A DNA stretch of 64,000 nucleotides from Lentzea pudingi (lineage in GTDB: Bacteria; Actinomycetota; Actinomycetes; Mycobacteriales; Pseudonocardiaceae). Under the pieces are notes generated by a model. That model searched no databases and was not told where the DNA came from. It saw nothing but the letters and a program-made list of their open reading frames with translations. Made by a program: the position numbers and the translations under genes. This document shows positions 16,658-25,219 of the stretch, piece after piece. Position 1 is the first letter of the stretch; each line of letters opens with the position of its first letter. Location: the NCBI RefSeq assembly GCF_014646255.1, contig NZ_BMNC01000006.1, positions 453,502-517,501 on the forward strand, read 5' to 3'.

Positions 16658-17743
16658 TCAGGGGGCGGTGACGGCGTTCGCGATGCGCAGCGTCATCAGC
16701 TGCTGTGCGGAGTCGCGCGCCGTCGGCGTGAACGAGTACGCGATCCGGCGCTGCTGGTCCCGCGTCGAGAACAGGCCCGCGTTGTACCCGTACTGCTCCC
16801 CCGTCTTGCCCCAGACCGTGATCCCGTTGACGGTGAAGGTCTGCAACCCGGTGCTGTACGCGGCGTCCCGGCCGTCCACCATGGACACGTCCGGCACCGT
16901 GAACATCTTCTCCAGCAGGTGCGGCGGCAGCAGCTCACCACCGAAGAGCCCCTCGGCGAACCGGGTGAGGTCACCGGTCGTGGAGATCATGTCGCCCTCG
17001 CCGTACGACTTCGAGGTGTTGAAGTCGCTGACGTCGACCAGTCCCCTGCCCGGCACGTCCAGGTACCCGTGCACGTGCGCCCCGCGGATCGCGGTCTCGT
17101 CGCGCCCCGGCACGTACGTCCTGGTGAGGTGGAGCGGCCGCGTGATCCGCTGCTCGACCTCCCTGCCGTAACCGCGACCGGTGACCTTCTCGACGACCAT
17201 CGCGGCGAGCACGTAGTTGATGCCGCGGTACTCCTGGCGCGTGCCGGGGGTGAACTTCGGTTCCTCGTCGGGGATCATCCTCAGCCGCTCGTCCGGGGCG
17301 TACCGGTCGTAGCGGTGCTCGAGGACCTTCTCCGGCGTGCTCAGGTCCGGGAAGCCGACCTCGAACGGGATCCCGCTGGTGTGGTCGAGCAACTGGCCGA
17401 CCTTGACGTCCTTGAGCTTCCCGGGAAGCGCCGGAAGGTGGTGGCGCACCGGCGTTTCGAGGTCCAGCCTCCCCTCGGCCACCAGTTGCAGGGCCACCGT
17501 GGCCACGAAGACCTTGGTGACGCTGCCGATCCGGAACCGGTCGTCCGGCGCGATCGCGCATCCGGTCCTCCGATTCGCTACACCGGCCGTGCCGTACCAC
17601 TCGCCGGCCTCGCCCGACACGCGCAGCTGTGCCGACGTGGCGGCCGGGTTCCGCAGGTCGGAGATGGCCGCCTGCAACAGTTCCGGCTGCAACGGGGGCA
17701 TGGGGGCCAGGGCGACGGCCGCCGCGATCAGGAGTGATTTCAT
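16658..17743 (-). CDS. Secreted class-C serine hydrolase (beta-lactamase/DD-peptidase family)
   Basis: A 361-residue exported protein. I start it at ATG 17743 because that gives a signal peptide (MKSLLIAAAVALAPM); a longer frame to 17815 adds a non-signal leader. The serine nucleophile is in SVTK (S74, K77). The second conserved block reads QEYRGINY where YxN is expected, and GKTG near residue 315 is the KTG-like third motif. The family includes D-Ala-D-Ala carboxypeptidases, esterases and AmpC-type beta-lactamases, and sequence alone does not separate them. It stands alone between the repeat array and purQ, and is unrelated in position to the PBP-type cyclase at 31529. Confidence 0.78.
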   Translation of the reverse strand: MKSLLIAAAVALAPMPPLQPELLQAAISDLRNPAATSAQLRVSGEAGEWYGTAGVANRRTGCAIAPDDRFRIGSVTKVFVATVALQLVAEGRLDLETPVRHHLPALPGKLKDVKVGQLLDHTSGIPFEVGFPDLSTPEKVLEHRYDRYAPDERLRMIPDEEPKFTPGTRQEYRGINYVLAAMVVEKVTGRGYGREVEQRITRPLHLTRTYVPGRDETAIRGAHVHGYLDVPGRGLVDVSDFNTSKSYGEGDMISTTGDLTRFAEGLFGGELLPPHLLEKMFTVPDVSMVDGRDAAYSTGLQTFTVNGITVWGKTGEQYGYNAGLFSTRDQQRRIAYSFTPTARDSAQQLMTLRIANAVTAP

Positions 17744-18077
17744 GATCACCAACCTGCCGTGGTGATCATGCGGAGACCATGGCGCCGGCCCCCGCACTCG
17801 CGGTGGGGCCAGCACCAGCAGGACTCACGACCTGCCGGCCTTCAGAGCGTACGAGAGCCCTGCCACGTCGCGTGTCAGGGTCGACCGGAGCGGAGCGCCC
17901 GCCGTGCGCGCTCCACCTCACGCCGGTACTCGATCCCCGCCGCCAGTTCCAGCGCCACCTCGTGGTGCCGCCTCCCGGCCGCTCCCAGCACTCTCTTCGG
18001 TGGACGGGAGAACTGTGGAACTCGGTTCTGGACGTGGGCAGGACGTTTTCTGGACGCCTGCCCACGCCGTCGTGCCT
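17744..18077. other. Intergenic region with hairpin behind purQ
   Basis: A 10-bp stem (18033-18042 with 18057-18066, CGTGGGCAGG) begins 11 bases after the purQ stop on the minus strand and may end purLQ transcription, although no T-run follows. Upstream of the serine hydrolase, 17744-17900 presumably carries its promoter. The minus-strand frame ending at 17875 reads like a helical peptide tail but has no usable start. Confidence 0.4.
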
Positions 18078-18746
18078 CTAGCGAACCGCGCGCACGCCGT
18101 TCTCGAAGAACGCCAGCCGGACCTCGCGGTCCATCGCGCGCTCCGGGTGGTCCATCAGGCCGAACGCCAGTCCGTCTGCGCTCGTGATGCCCGCGACGTC
18201 CTCGAACGACCCGTCCGGGTTCGAGTCCTTCTCGTACCGCAGCGCGACGCGGTAGCCCTCGGTCTCGGTGCCGGGGTCGAACCGGCCTTCCCCGTGCGCG
18301 CACGGGAAAGCGAGGGTCTGACCGCCCAGGCCGGTGAGCCACGGGCTGTCGTTCTCGCTGTCGACGACGTGCCGCTGGTTCTCCTCGTTGTGGAACGTCC
18401 CGGCGCTGTTGACCTTCAGGCCCACCTTGCCGAAGCAGCCTCCGCGCACGGCGATCTGGAAGCCGTTGCAGATGCCGATCAGCGGACGCGTGCGCGCCGC
18501 CTCGAACTGGTCCGCCAGGTGGCTGCGCAGCAACGCCGCCGCCACCGCGCCACCGCCGAGGTGGTCGCCGAACGAGAACCCTCCGGGGATGCAGAGGATG
18601 TCGGCGTCGTCGAGCCGTTCGGCGCCCGAGAGCAGGTCGGCCGCGAACCTCATCCGCGGCTGCGCACCCACCTCGGCGAACGCTCGGACGGTCTCCTCCT
18701 GGCAGTTGGTGCCGGGCAGGTACAGGACGTTGACGGTCGGCTTCAT
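18078..18746 (-). CDS. purQ: Phosphoribosylformylglycinamidine synthase glutaminase subunit PurQ
   Basis: A 222-residue class I glutamine amidotransferase that makes ammonia for the fourth step of purine synthesis. The oxyanion segment IPGGFSFGDHLGGGAVAA lies at 53-70, the nucleophile in GICNGFQI (C93), and the catalytic His in AHGEGRF with a downstream PE.A. ATG 18746 is chosen because it overlaps the purL stop by four bases; the longer open frame to 20153 is shadow of purL. It works with the PurL protein encoded directly upstream. Confidence 0.93.
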   Translation of the reverse strand: MKPTVNVLYLPGTNCQEETVRAFAEVGAQPRMRFAADLLSGAERLDDADILCIPGGFSFGDHLGGGAVAAALLRSHLADQFEAARTRPLIGICNGFQIAVRGGCFGKVGLKVNSAGTFHNEENQRHVVDSENDSPWLTGLGGQTLAFPCAHGEGRFDPGTETEGYRVALRYEKDSNPDGSFEDVAGITSADGLAFGLMDHPERAMDREVRLAFFENGVRAVR

Positions 18747-21526
18747 GCGATCCTCGCCGTGAACGAGTTGAGCCAGCCGTCGCGCGCGGCCGGGGCGAAC
18801 AGGTCGACGCCTTCGAGCACGATGCCGGTGCCCTCCAGCGTTCCTTCGAGCGTGCCGAGGACCACCGGGTCGAGCTCGGCGGGCAGGGCGGCCACGTCCT
18901 CGGGGGCGACCTCGACGACGGCGCCGACGCGGTGCTCGGCGAAGAGCGACTCGGTGGTCCCGGACTCGAGCTTCACGCCGATGCCGCTCGCGAGCACGCC
19001 CTGGGCGAGCGTGGCCGCGACACCACCGGCGCCGATGCGGGCACCGCTGCGCAGCAGGTGCCTGCTCGCGGCGAGCGCGGTCAGGTAGCTGTCCACATCG
19101 GACAGTTCGAGGTCGTCGAGCGCGCCGACCGGCAGGCCGAGCTTGCGCGCGGCGACCGTGCCGACCGGGGAGCTCGTGGCCAGGCCGACGCGCACGAGCA
19201 CGTTGCCCGCCGTGGTCCACTGCTCGCGCAGCAGGCCGTCGGTGTGCGGCACCTTGCCCAGCGCGCTCAGGAACACCGCGGGCGGCACGCTGACGAGGCC
19301 CTCGTCGGTCTGCACGGAACCGGCCGACGAGTCCTTGCCCGAGATCAGCGGCACGCCGAAGTGGCGCACCAGCACCGCGAGCTCGTCGACCATGCCGACC
19401 AGCCACTCGCGCCAGTGCGGCGAGAGGTGCGGGGTGTAGAAGTTGTCGCACATGCAGATGTCCTTGACCGCGACACCCGCGAGCACCTGGCCCGCGATCG
19501 CCGAGACGAACATCTGACGGGTCGCGGCTACCGGGTCGGCGTCGAACATCCACGGGTTGAACGCGGTGTTGAGCACCGCCGCGGCGGGAGAGCCGGCGAC
19601 CGGGGTGCCGGCCCAGTAGGCCGTGCGGACCGAGTGCTCGGTGCCGTAGTGCGGGCCGTACCAGGTGTTGCCCTGGACCGTGGAGTCGTACTGCGAGTCG
19701 GCGAAGTGCTGCGAGGCCACCTCCGCGTCGGCGACGACCTCCTCCAGCAGCCCGGCGAGCTGCGTGGGCGCGAGCTCCGGCCACTCGACCACGTCGGACG
19801 GACGCGGCGGCGGGCCGACCTCCTGGCGTTCGACCTCGATGTCGAGCAGGTCGTACGCCACGTCGAAGCCCGTCTCGCCCTGGTGCACCGGAGCGGCGTC
19901 CGGCGCGGCGGCGATGAGCGCCTCCTCGGTCAGGTCCGGCGCGTGGAACACGTGGTAACGACCCGTGTCCGCGAACCGGCCGATGACCGTCGAACGCACC
20001 ATGTGGCGGTCGAGGATCTTCTTCGCCCGCACCTGGTGCTCCGGCGGCACGGCGAGCAGCATGCGTTCCTGCGACTCGGACAGCAGGATCCGCCACATCG
20101 GCAGCGCCGCGGTCTTCAACGGCACCAGCGCGGTGTTGATCCAGACACCGCACGCCTCGCCGATCTCGCCGACAGCGCTGTTCAGACCCGCGCCGCCGAC
20201 GTCGGTGAGGGCGCTCATGCAGCCCTCTTCGCGCAGTTCGATCAGCGCCTTGCGGAACTTGACCTGCTCCAGCGGCGCGCCGATCTGCACCGCGGTCGTG
20301 TCCATCGTGGCGCCCGCGGAACTGGCGGACGCGCCGTGGATGCCCTCGTTGCCCGTCAGGCCACCGATCAGCACCACGAAGTCACCGGGTCGCGGCGTAC
20401 CCCGCTGCGCCGCCTCCACCGGCAGCAGCCCGATGCTGCCACCGAGCGCGAACGGCTTGGCGCGGTAGCCGGGGTGGAACGTCATCCGCGACGACATCAT
20501 CGGCACGCCGAAGGTGTTGCCGTACTCCTTGATCGCCCGGATCGTCTCGCCGGCGAGCCTGCGCGCGTCCGGCCGGCCCTTGATGGGCGCAGGCGCCTCG
20601 GGCTCGCCGATCGCGGTGTACTCGAAGCTGCCGATCGGGTCGGCACTCAGCCCGGTCCCGAGGATGTCCCGCAGCACACCGCCGAGCTTCGTCAGCTGTC
20701 CGAAGTAGCCGGAGATCGCCGACGGCCCGTTGTGCGTCTCGGCCTTGATGGCGATCGCGTGGCCGTCGTAGAAGTCCCAGACACCGGCGTTGTCGTGGAA
20801 CATGCTCAGCACGTTGGGGTTGCCGACGTCCTTGGCCGCCTGGACCAGCCGGCCGAGCAGGCCGCCCAGCGACTTCCACGTGGTGTGCGCGCAGTGGTCG
20901 CTCCACCGGGCGTCCAGCGCCTCCAGCAGCACGTCGGTGACGAACTCGTCCCCCAACGTGATCTGCACGTGCTGCACGTGCTTCATCTGCGCGAGCGTCA
21001 GGTTCCGCCCACCGGCCGTGCCCAGCGCCGCGAGCTCGTCGTCACCGAGCCCGCGCAGGTCGAACTGCGCGGCCTTGTCGTAGTGCCCCTGCGGCACGAG
21101 GGTGTCGTAGCGCGGCTCCTCGTCGTGCAGCTCCTCGATCGTCGCGTTGAACCGCGTCGAGAGGATGAGGTCGCGCAGCCGCGGCGACGCCGACCGGTAG
21201 CCGGTCGCGACCTTGCCGGCGCGCGCCTTCACCCCGAGCAGCCCGCACACCGTGATGATGGAGTCGCTCTCGTTGTCGACCACACCCCGCTTGTAGGCGA
21301 CCTGCACGGCGCCCGCGGGAAGCGGCTGGTCCAGGGAGACCTCGACGTCGAGCTGGTCACCGAGCACAGCGGCCACCCCGGCCAGCGCGGCGGCGTCGGG
21401 CGCGTCCACGAACTCGACGTAGTAGTCGCGCCACACCTCGAGGTCGTCGAGCCCCCACGATCGGCCGAGCTCACGGATGTCGGGCTCCGCTACCCCCGCG
21501 GAGCGAACCGAGAACTTGTGGATCAA
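18743..21526 (-). CDS. purL: PurL with fused PurS-like N-terminus
   Basis: A protein of about 927 residues catalysing ATP-dependent conversion of FGAR to FGAM. The PurL body shows SDHCAHTTWK, KAETHNGPSAISGYFGQ, the GGLTGNEGIHGASASS glycine loop and, in the second half, SGKDSS. The first 85 residues (from HKFSVRSAG, with VEVSLDQPLPAGAVQVAYKRGVVDN in two parts) resemble a PurS domain, which most actinobacteria encode separately as an 80-residue protein next to a PurL of about 750. A full AGGAGG (21531-21536) points to TTG 21526, or possibly the ATC at 21523 at the ideal spacing; no ATG/GTG is near. The fused form plus detached PurQ is unusual for this phylum and may be horizontally acquired or ancient. 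Confidence 0.88.
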   Translation of the reverse strand: MIHKFSVRSAGVAEPDIRELGRSWGLDDLEVWRDYYVEFVDAPDAAALAGVAAVLGDQLDVEVSLDQPLPAGAVQVAYKRGVVDNESDSIITVCGLLGVKARAGKVATGYRSASPRLRDLILSTRFNATIEELHDEEPRYDTLVPQGHYDKAAQFDLRGLGDDELAALGTAGGRNLTLAQMKHVQHVQITLGDEFVTDVLLEALDARWSDHCAHTTWKSLGGLLGRLVQAAKDVGNPNVLSMFHDNAGVWDFYDGHAIAIKAETHNGPSAISGYFGQLTKLGGVLRDILGTGLSADPIGSFEYTAIGEPEAPAPIKGRPDARRLAGETIRAIKEYGNTFGVPMMSSRMTFHPGYRAKPFALGGSIGLLPVEAAQRGTPRPGDFVVLIGGLTGNEGIHGASASSAGATMDTTAVQIGAPLEQVKFRKALIELREEGCMSALTDVGGAGLNSAVGEIGEACGVWINTALVPLKTAALPMWRILLSESQERMLLAVPPEHQVRAKKILDRHMVRSTVIGRFADTGRYHVFHAPDLTEEALIAAAPDAAPVHQGETGFDVAYDLLDIEVERQEVGPPPRPSDVVEWPELAPTQLAGLLEEVVADAEVASQHFADSQYDSTVQGNTWYGPHYGTEHSVRTAYWAGTPVAGSPAAAVLNTAFNPWMFDADPVAATRQMFVSAIAGQVLAGVAVKDICMCDNFYTPHLSPHWREWLVGMVDELAVLVRHFGVPLISGKDSSAGSVQTDEGLVSVPPAVFLSALGKVPHTDGLLREQWTTAGNVLVRVGLATSSPVGTVAARKLGLPVGALDDLELSDVDSYLTALAASRHLLRSGARIGAGGVAATLAQGVLASGIGVKLESGTTESLFAEHRVGAVVEVAPEDVAALPAELDPVVLGTLEGTLEGTGIVLEGVDLFAPAARDGWLNSFTARIA

Positions 21527-21760
21527 CAATCCTCCTGGAGCTGAACGGTCGGGAGCAATTGTCCCCGGCAGCGACCGCGCTCGTGGAAGCACCCAGGCAT
21601 CCGGGCGGGCCCGCACTGCGACACATGCAGCACCCTAGGCGGTGGGTCGTCGCCGAGCCGAATCGGAAGAGGGCGACGCGCGTCACTCGTTCGGCGTCGA
21701 CAACCAGGTGCGCAGGCGCTATCAGTTGATCCCGTACGGACCGCGGATCGGGGGGTTCAC

Positions 21761-22042
21761 GTGCGACTGCACGACCTGTCGTGGACGGACGCCCTCCACG
21801 GCGCTCCTGGGCGACACCTCGGCGGCACCCCGGGACTCGCCGCGGCGCCGACCGCGGGCGAACCCGTCGTGGTCACCCCGGACAGCGACCTGGGCGGACA
21901 CCTGCGCGAGTGGTCGACGTCCGCACGGCGGGCGAGCTGGACGCTCAACCACGAAGGCGGCCGGATGACCGACGAGGAACGCGCCCGCGGACACCTGACC
22001 CGTGCCTTGGCCGCCACGTTCCGATCGGAGCTGAGCCGATGA
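21761..22042 (+). CDS. Hypothetical protein, 93 residues
   Basis: An open frame from GTG 21761, with GGGGGG seven bases upstream, whose stop overlaps the start of the broken methyltransferase by four bases (ATGA). The sequence has a proline/glycine/alanine-rich first half and a helical basic C-terminus (DEERARGHLTRALAATF). I recognise no family. The coupling to the next gene is the main evidence that it is or was real. Confidence 0.35.
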   Translation: MRLHDLSWTDALHGAPGRHLGGTPGLAAAPTAGEPVVVTPDSDLGGHLREWSTSARRASWTLNHEGGRMTDEERARGHLTRALAATFRSELSR

Positions 22043-22768
22043 CGATCCCGGCCGACGGCCTGAGCCACACCGCCCTCTACACCGCCTGGGTGAGACACGT
22101 CGAGGCCTCACGACCGCACGCGGTTCTTCGACGACCGGGTCGTGGACGCGCTGAACAGCGGCGTGCGGCAGGTCGTGACCCTCGCCGCCGGCATCGACGG
22201 CCGCACGACCCGCCTGCCGTGCCCACCCGGCACCCGCTGGTTCGAGCTGGACCTGCCGGGCATGACCGAGTTCAAGACCGCACTGGTCGCGCGCTCCGGC
22301 CTGACACCGGCCTGCGAGCGCGTCGGGGTGGCCGCCGACCTCACCGCGGACTGGACGGAACCGTTGCGCGCGGCCGGGTTCGACGAGGAGCAGCCGACCG
22401 CGTGGCTCGTCGAGGGCGTGCTGATGTACCTCACTCCGGCGCAGGGCGACGCGGTGCTGGCCGAGGTGACCGCGCTGTCGGCGTCCGGCAGTCACCTGCT
22501 CCTCGAACACCTGCAGGTCTCGATGCTCGGCGAGCAGGGCGCACAGGTGCGGGAAGGGCTGGCCAGGCACGGGGTGGTCTTCACGGCGGCGCGCGACGAC
22601 CTCGAGGACTGGCTCGGCGCCGCAGGCTCGCGGGCGCGCGTCCACGCGGGCGTGGATCCCGCGATCGGCCACGGCCGGTCCGTCGCCCCGGTGCCCGCCG
22701 CCTGGCTCGCCGCCGCGACCAGGCTCGAGTCCACGAAGGACGTCCGCGCTTCCACCTGGGTCCGGTGA
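22039..22768 (+). pseudogene. Class I SAM methyltransferase (TIGR00027/LCM type) with internal deletion and frameshift
   Basis: The first frame reads MTIPADGLSHTALYTAWVR followed by HVEASRP, the normal N-terminus of this family. At about 22118 the homology jumps to another frame, TRFFDDRVVDALNSGVRQVV, then continues to WVR at 22768 with VTLAAGIDGR (SAM-binding loop), WFELDLPGMTEFK and WLVEGVLMYL. Intact members have some 50 residues (LFDDP...) between these two parts, so a deletion that also changed the frame is the best reading. Without it, the N-terminal cap is missing, and I treat the gene as dead. The downstream frame could in principle restart at a GTG near 22142. Confidence 0.6.
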
Positions 22769-22814
22769 CCAGCGGCGGCGAGGACGGACGTCCAACCGTC
22801 GGTGTGCCGACCCG

Positions 22815-22843
22815 TTGACAAGTCAGGTTTGCAATGCAAACCT
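22815..22843 (+). promoter_or_regulatory. Promoter with palindromic operator
   Basis: TTGACA (22815-22820) is a consensus -35 element. AGGTTTGCA-A-TGCAAACCT (22825-22843) is a perfect 9+9 palindrome covering the spacer and the expected -10 position. The arrangement suggests repression by the winged-helix protein encoded at 23709, the second gene of the transcript. Confidence 0.6.
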
Positions 22844-22875
22844 AACTGCATCACAGTCACGTTTGGGGGAACAAG

Positions 22876-23712
22876 ATGGCAAGTGATCCGGGCGAACTGC
22901 TCGACGAACTGGCCGGCCTGCGCAAACGCGCCCGCGACGACCGCCACGGGTACTGGTTCCCGTTGCTGCTCATGGGCGTCCTGACGCTGGTGTCGCTGCC
23001 GCTCTCACAGGCTGACCCGAACCCGACCGACCACCTGGTCGACGGCGGGCCCGGCTGGTGGATGAACCCGTTGGTGCACCTCAGGTTGAAGACTGAGATG
23101 GTGCATCCGCTCGGGCTCGCGCTGTACTGGCTCGTAGCGCTGCTCGTCGGTGTGCTCGCGACCGTGTGGTGGTACCGGTGGCGCGCACGGCGCGTCGGTG
23201 TGGAGACGCCGACCGGCACGTACGTCCAGGTCGCGCTGTTCGGACTGGTCGCCGTGCTGTTCGGAATCCCGTTGAGCACCAGCGTGATCCTGCACTACAC
23301 GCTCTTCTACCCCACGATTCTCGTCGCCGCGGTCGTCATGGCGGTGCTGCTGGGGTTGGCGCTGCTCTGCTTCCGCGCACGGCGGTGGCGGCCGTTGTTC
23401 GTGCCCCTCGGCCTGTTGCTGGTGTCGGTGGCGTTGTCGTTGCTGCAACTGCCCGACGTCGACGTCGACCTCGGGATGGCCGGTGGGGCCCAGTTCATGG
23501 CGATCGCGCTGGGCCTGGTGACGCTGGCGTGGATCGAACGCAGCGTGTTGTGCTCGGTGATCGCAGTGGTGTTCACGACCTGCGTGCTGATCGTCAACAA
23601 TCTCTCCATGGAGAACGACGCTCTGGGCGGCGCCGGTGGCGTCCTGCTGCTCGCGGCCACCCTTGTACTGGGCGGGCTCGGCGCCCTGGTGGCCGGCCGG
23701 GCCTCGTCGTGA
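22876..23712 (+). CDS. Multi-pass membrane protein of unknown function
   Basis: A 278-residue protein. After a charged N-terminus (MASDPGELLDELAGLRKRARDD) come about eight hydrophobic segments: roughly 27-43, 76-97, 118-136, 142-163, 170-187, 206-222, 229-245 and 253-273. A loop of about 30 residues with WWMNPL lies between the first two. No transporter or enzyme motif is visible. Actinobacteria often pair such an integral membrane protein with a small HTH_34-type regulator, as here, and the two overlap by four bases. The operator at 22825 would make the pair self-controlled. Confidence 0.6.
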   Translation: MASDPGELLDELAGLRKRARDDRHGYWFPLLLMGVLTLVSLPLSQADPNPTDHLVDGGPGWWMNPLVHLRLKTEMVHPLGLALYWLVALLVGVLATVWWYRWRARRVGVETPTGTYVQVALFGLVAVLFGIPLSTSVILHYTLFYPTILVAAVVMAVLLGLALLCFRARRWRPLFVPLGLLLVSVALSLLQLPDVDVDLGMAGGAQFMAIALGLVTLAWIERSVLCSVIAVVFTTCVLIVNNLSMENDALGGAGGVLLLAATLVLGGLGALVAGRASS

Positions 23713-24017
23713 CGGAGCACCCGACAGCGGCGCTCGACGACGTCGTCCACCAGCGGCACCGGCTGGGCATCCTCACCATCGCGGCGGAGGTGAAGCGGGT
23801 GGAGTTCGCGTACCTGAAGTCCACCCTCGGCCTCACCGCCGGCAACCTCTCGCGCCACATCGCGGTGCTGGAGGAGGCCGGGCTGCTCGTGATCGAGAAG
23901 GGGTACGAGGGCAAGCGGCCGAAGACGTGGGTCAGCGTCACGGCCGCCGGACGCCAGGCGCTCGCCGCCGAGATGGCCGCGCTGCGGGCGTTGCTGGAAC
24001 GCCACGGCAGGGCGTGA
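23709..24017 (+). CDS. Winged-helix transcriptional regulator (HTH_34/MarR-like)
   Basis: A 102-residue protein starting at GTG 23709, which overlaps the previous stop (GTGA). It consists of one winged-helix domain: HRLGILTIAAEVKRVEFAYL (helices 1-2), LGLTAGNLSRHIAVLEEAG (helix-turn-helix) and LLVIEKGYEGKRPKTWVSVT (wing), then a dimerisation helix. This pattern is that of short MarR/ArsR-like HTH_34 proteins. It likely binds the palindrome at 22825-22843. Longer open frames extending back to 23166 belong to the out-of-frame membrane gene. Confidence 0.8.
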   Translation: MTEHPTAALDDVVHQRHRLGILTIAAEVKRVEFAYLKSTLGLTAGNLSRHIAVLEEAGLLVIEKGYEGKRPKTWVSVTAAGRQALAAEMAALRALLERHGRA

Positions 24018-24114
24018 CAGCCCGGCCGCGGCGTGTTCCGGCACAGCGGACCCAACCGGTCCACAGTGGACCGAACCGTCGGGCCGGCCAGGCGGACCTC
24101 GGCAAGAAAGCCGT

Positions 24115-24152
24115 AGAGGGTTCTCGTGGCATCTCGCCCGCGAGAACCCTCT
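24115..24152. terminator. Terminator at the left end of the peptide cluster
   Basis: A 12-bp perfect stem (24115-24126 with 24141-24152) lies 10 bases after the mppJ stop on the minus strand and between convergent transcripts. It marks the left edge of the biosynthetic cluster. Confidence 0.7.
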
Positions 24153-24162
24153 CGGCCCTCGA

Positions 24163-25170
24163 TCAGCTCAGCTCGAAGATCACCGACGCGGCGGGAACCT
24201 CCATCCGGTGCATCTTGTCGAGCTTCCAGCCGCCTTCTCCGAAGACACCGAGCCATTCGTCGATCGTGGGCATGTAGGTGGCCATCATGTCGTGGCCGAC
24301 CTCGAACCCCAGCGAGAACACCGGCTTGTCGGCGTCCGCGATCCCGACCGTGCGAGTGGCGTCACCGAGCAGGAACTTGCGCACGTTCGGGAACAGCGCG
24401 CGCAGGTTGCGCAGGTTGCGGACGCAGTCCTCGCGGGGCCAGAAGTCGTGGCCCATCATGAAGCAGGTCAGCAGCTCGACCTTCTCGTACTCCGGCTTCG
24501 CGGTCAGGTTGCGGGCGTCGTCCAGGGCGAACGAGATGCGGTCCGACAGCCCGGCCTCGGCGACGGCGCCGGCCGCGAAGTCGAGCGCGCCCTGGGCGAT
24601 GTCGATGCCCAGACCGGTGGTTCCCGGAAAACGCCCGAGGATCTGGATCAGGCGGGCCGCGCTGCCGCTGCCGAGATCGGCGACGTGGGTGAACTCGAAG
24701 TCGATCCCGTTCATGACCTGCCAGAAGGTCGGGTCCCAGAACCGGCCGTTGATCTCCCGGCAGGCGAAGCTGATCGCACCGGCGTCGCGCTGGTAGAAGT
24801 CCTCGCCGTGCCGGTTCTCGTTGCGCAGCACGGACGGCATCTCGGTGAAGAGGCCGGAGCAGCCCCGGGCCAGCCAGTGGAAGATCGACCGGTACCTCTC
24901 CACCTCTTCGAAGTTCGGGCCGACCCACACCAGGGTGTCGTCCCTGTGCACCGCCTTCACGCTCGCCAGGGCGGCGAACATGCCCACGGTGGAGGCGGGG
25001 TCGAGGTTCTTGCGGGTGGCGAACTCGATGGCGTCCAGTTTGCCGTGCTCGTTCAGCTCGTCGAGGGCACCCAGTTCCCAGGCGGCACTGATGGCCCACG
25101 ACGCCAATGTCGAGTTGTAGATTTCGGCAGCGCTGAGCAGGCGCTGCGTTTCCAGGAGTTCCGCAGTCAC
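24163..25170 (-). CDS. mppJ: Phenylpyruvate C-methyltransferase, MppJ homologue
   Basis: A 335-residue class I methyltransferase. Residues 1-110 are the helical dimerisation domain (IYNSTLASWAISAAWELGAL). The SAM fold has ADLGSGSAARL near 164-174, GLGIDIAQGAL near 187-197 and DDARNL. The blocks FYQRDAGAISFACREI, LLTCFMMGHDFWPRE and FLLGDATRTVGI agree, from memory, with MppJ of mannopeptimycin synthesis, which uses a non-haem iron to bind phenylpyruvate and methylates its benzylic carbon. Transamination would then give beta-methylphenylalanine for the NRPS. It is the last gene of the mppPQRJ operon, 49 bases after mppR. A different aryl-pyruvate substrate is possible. Confidence 0.85.
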   Translation of the reverse strand: MTAELLETQRLLSAAEIYNSTLASWAISAAWELGALDELNEHGKLDAIEFATRKNLDPASTVGMFAALASVKAVHRDDTLVWVGPNFEEVERYRSIFHWLARGCSGLFTEMPSVLRNENRHGEDFYQRDAGAISFACREINGRFWDPTFWQVMNGIDFEFTHVADLGSGSAARLIQILGRFPGTTGLGIDIAQGALDFAAGAVAEAGLSDRISFALDDARNLTAKPEYEKVELLTCFMMGHDFWPREDCVRNLRNLRALFPNVRKFLLGDATRTVGIADADKPVFSLGFEVGHDMMATYMPTIDEWLGVFGEGGWKLDKMHRMEVPAASVIFELS

Positions 25171-25219
25171 AATGTGCCCCAGTCATCGTTCGTGGAAGTT
25201 CTCGGACGTTCGGGTCGGT

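Noticed and set aside
16658..17743. Serine hydrolase at 16658 as a second PBP-type peptide cyclase
   Set aside because: It has a signal peptide, so it acts outside the cell, and it lies far from the NRPS genes next to unrelated genes.
17875..18000. Helical-looking peptide tail (HHEVALELAAGIEYRREVE) on the minus strand downstream of purQ
   Set aside because: It reads like coding sequence, but no start with a ribosome site and no recognisable homologue could be found, so it is left as a possible remnant only.
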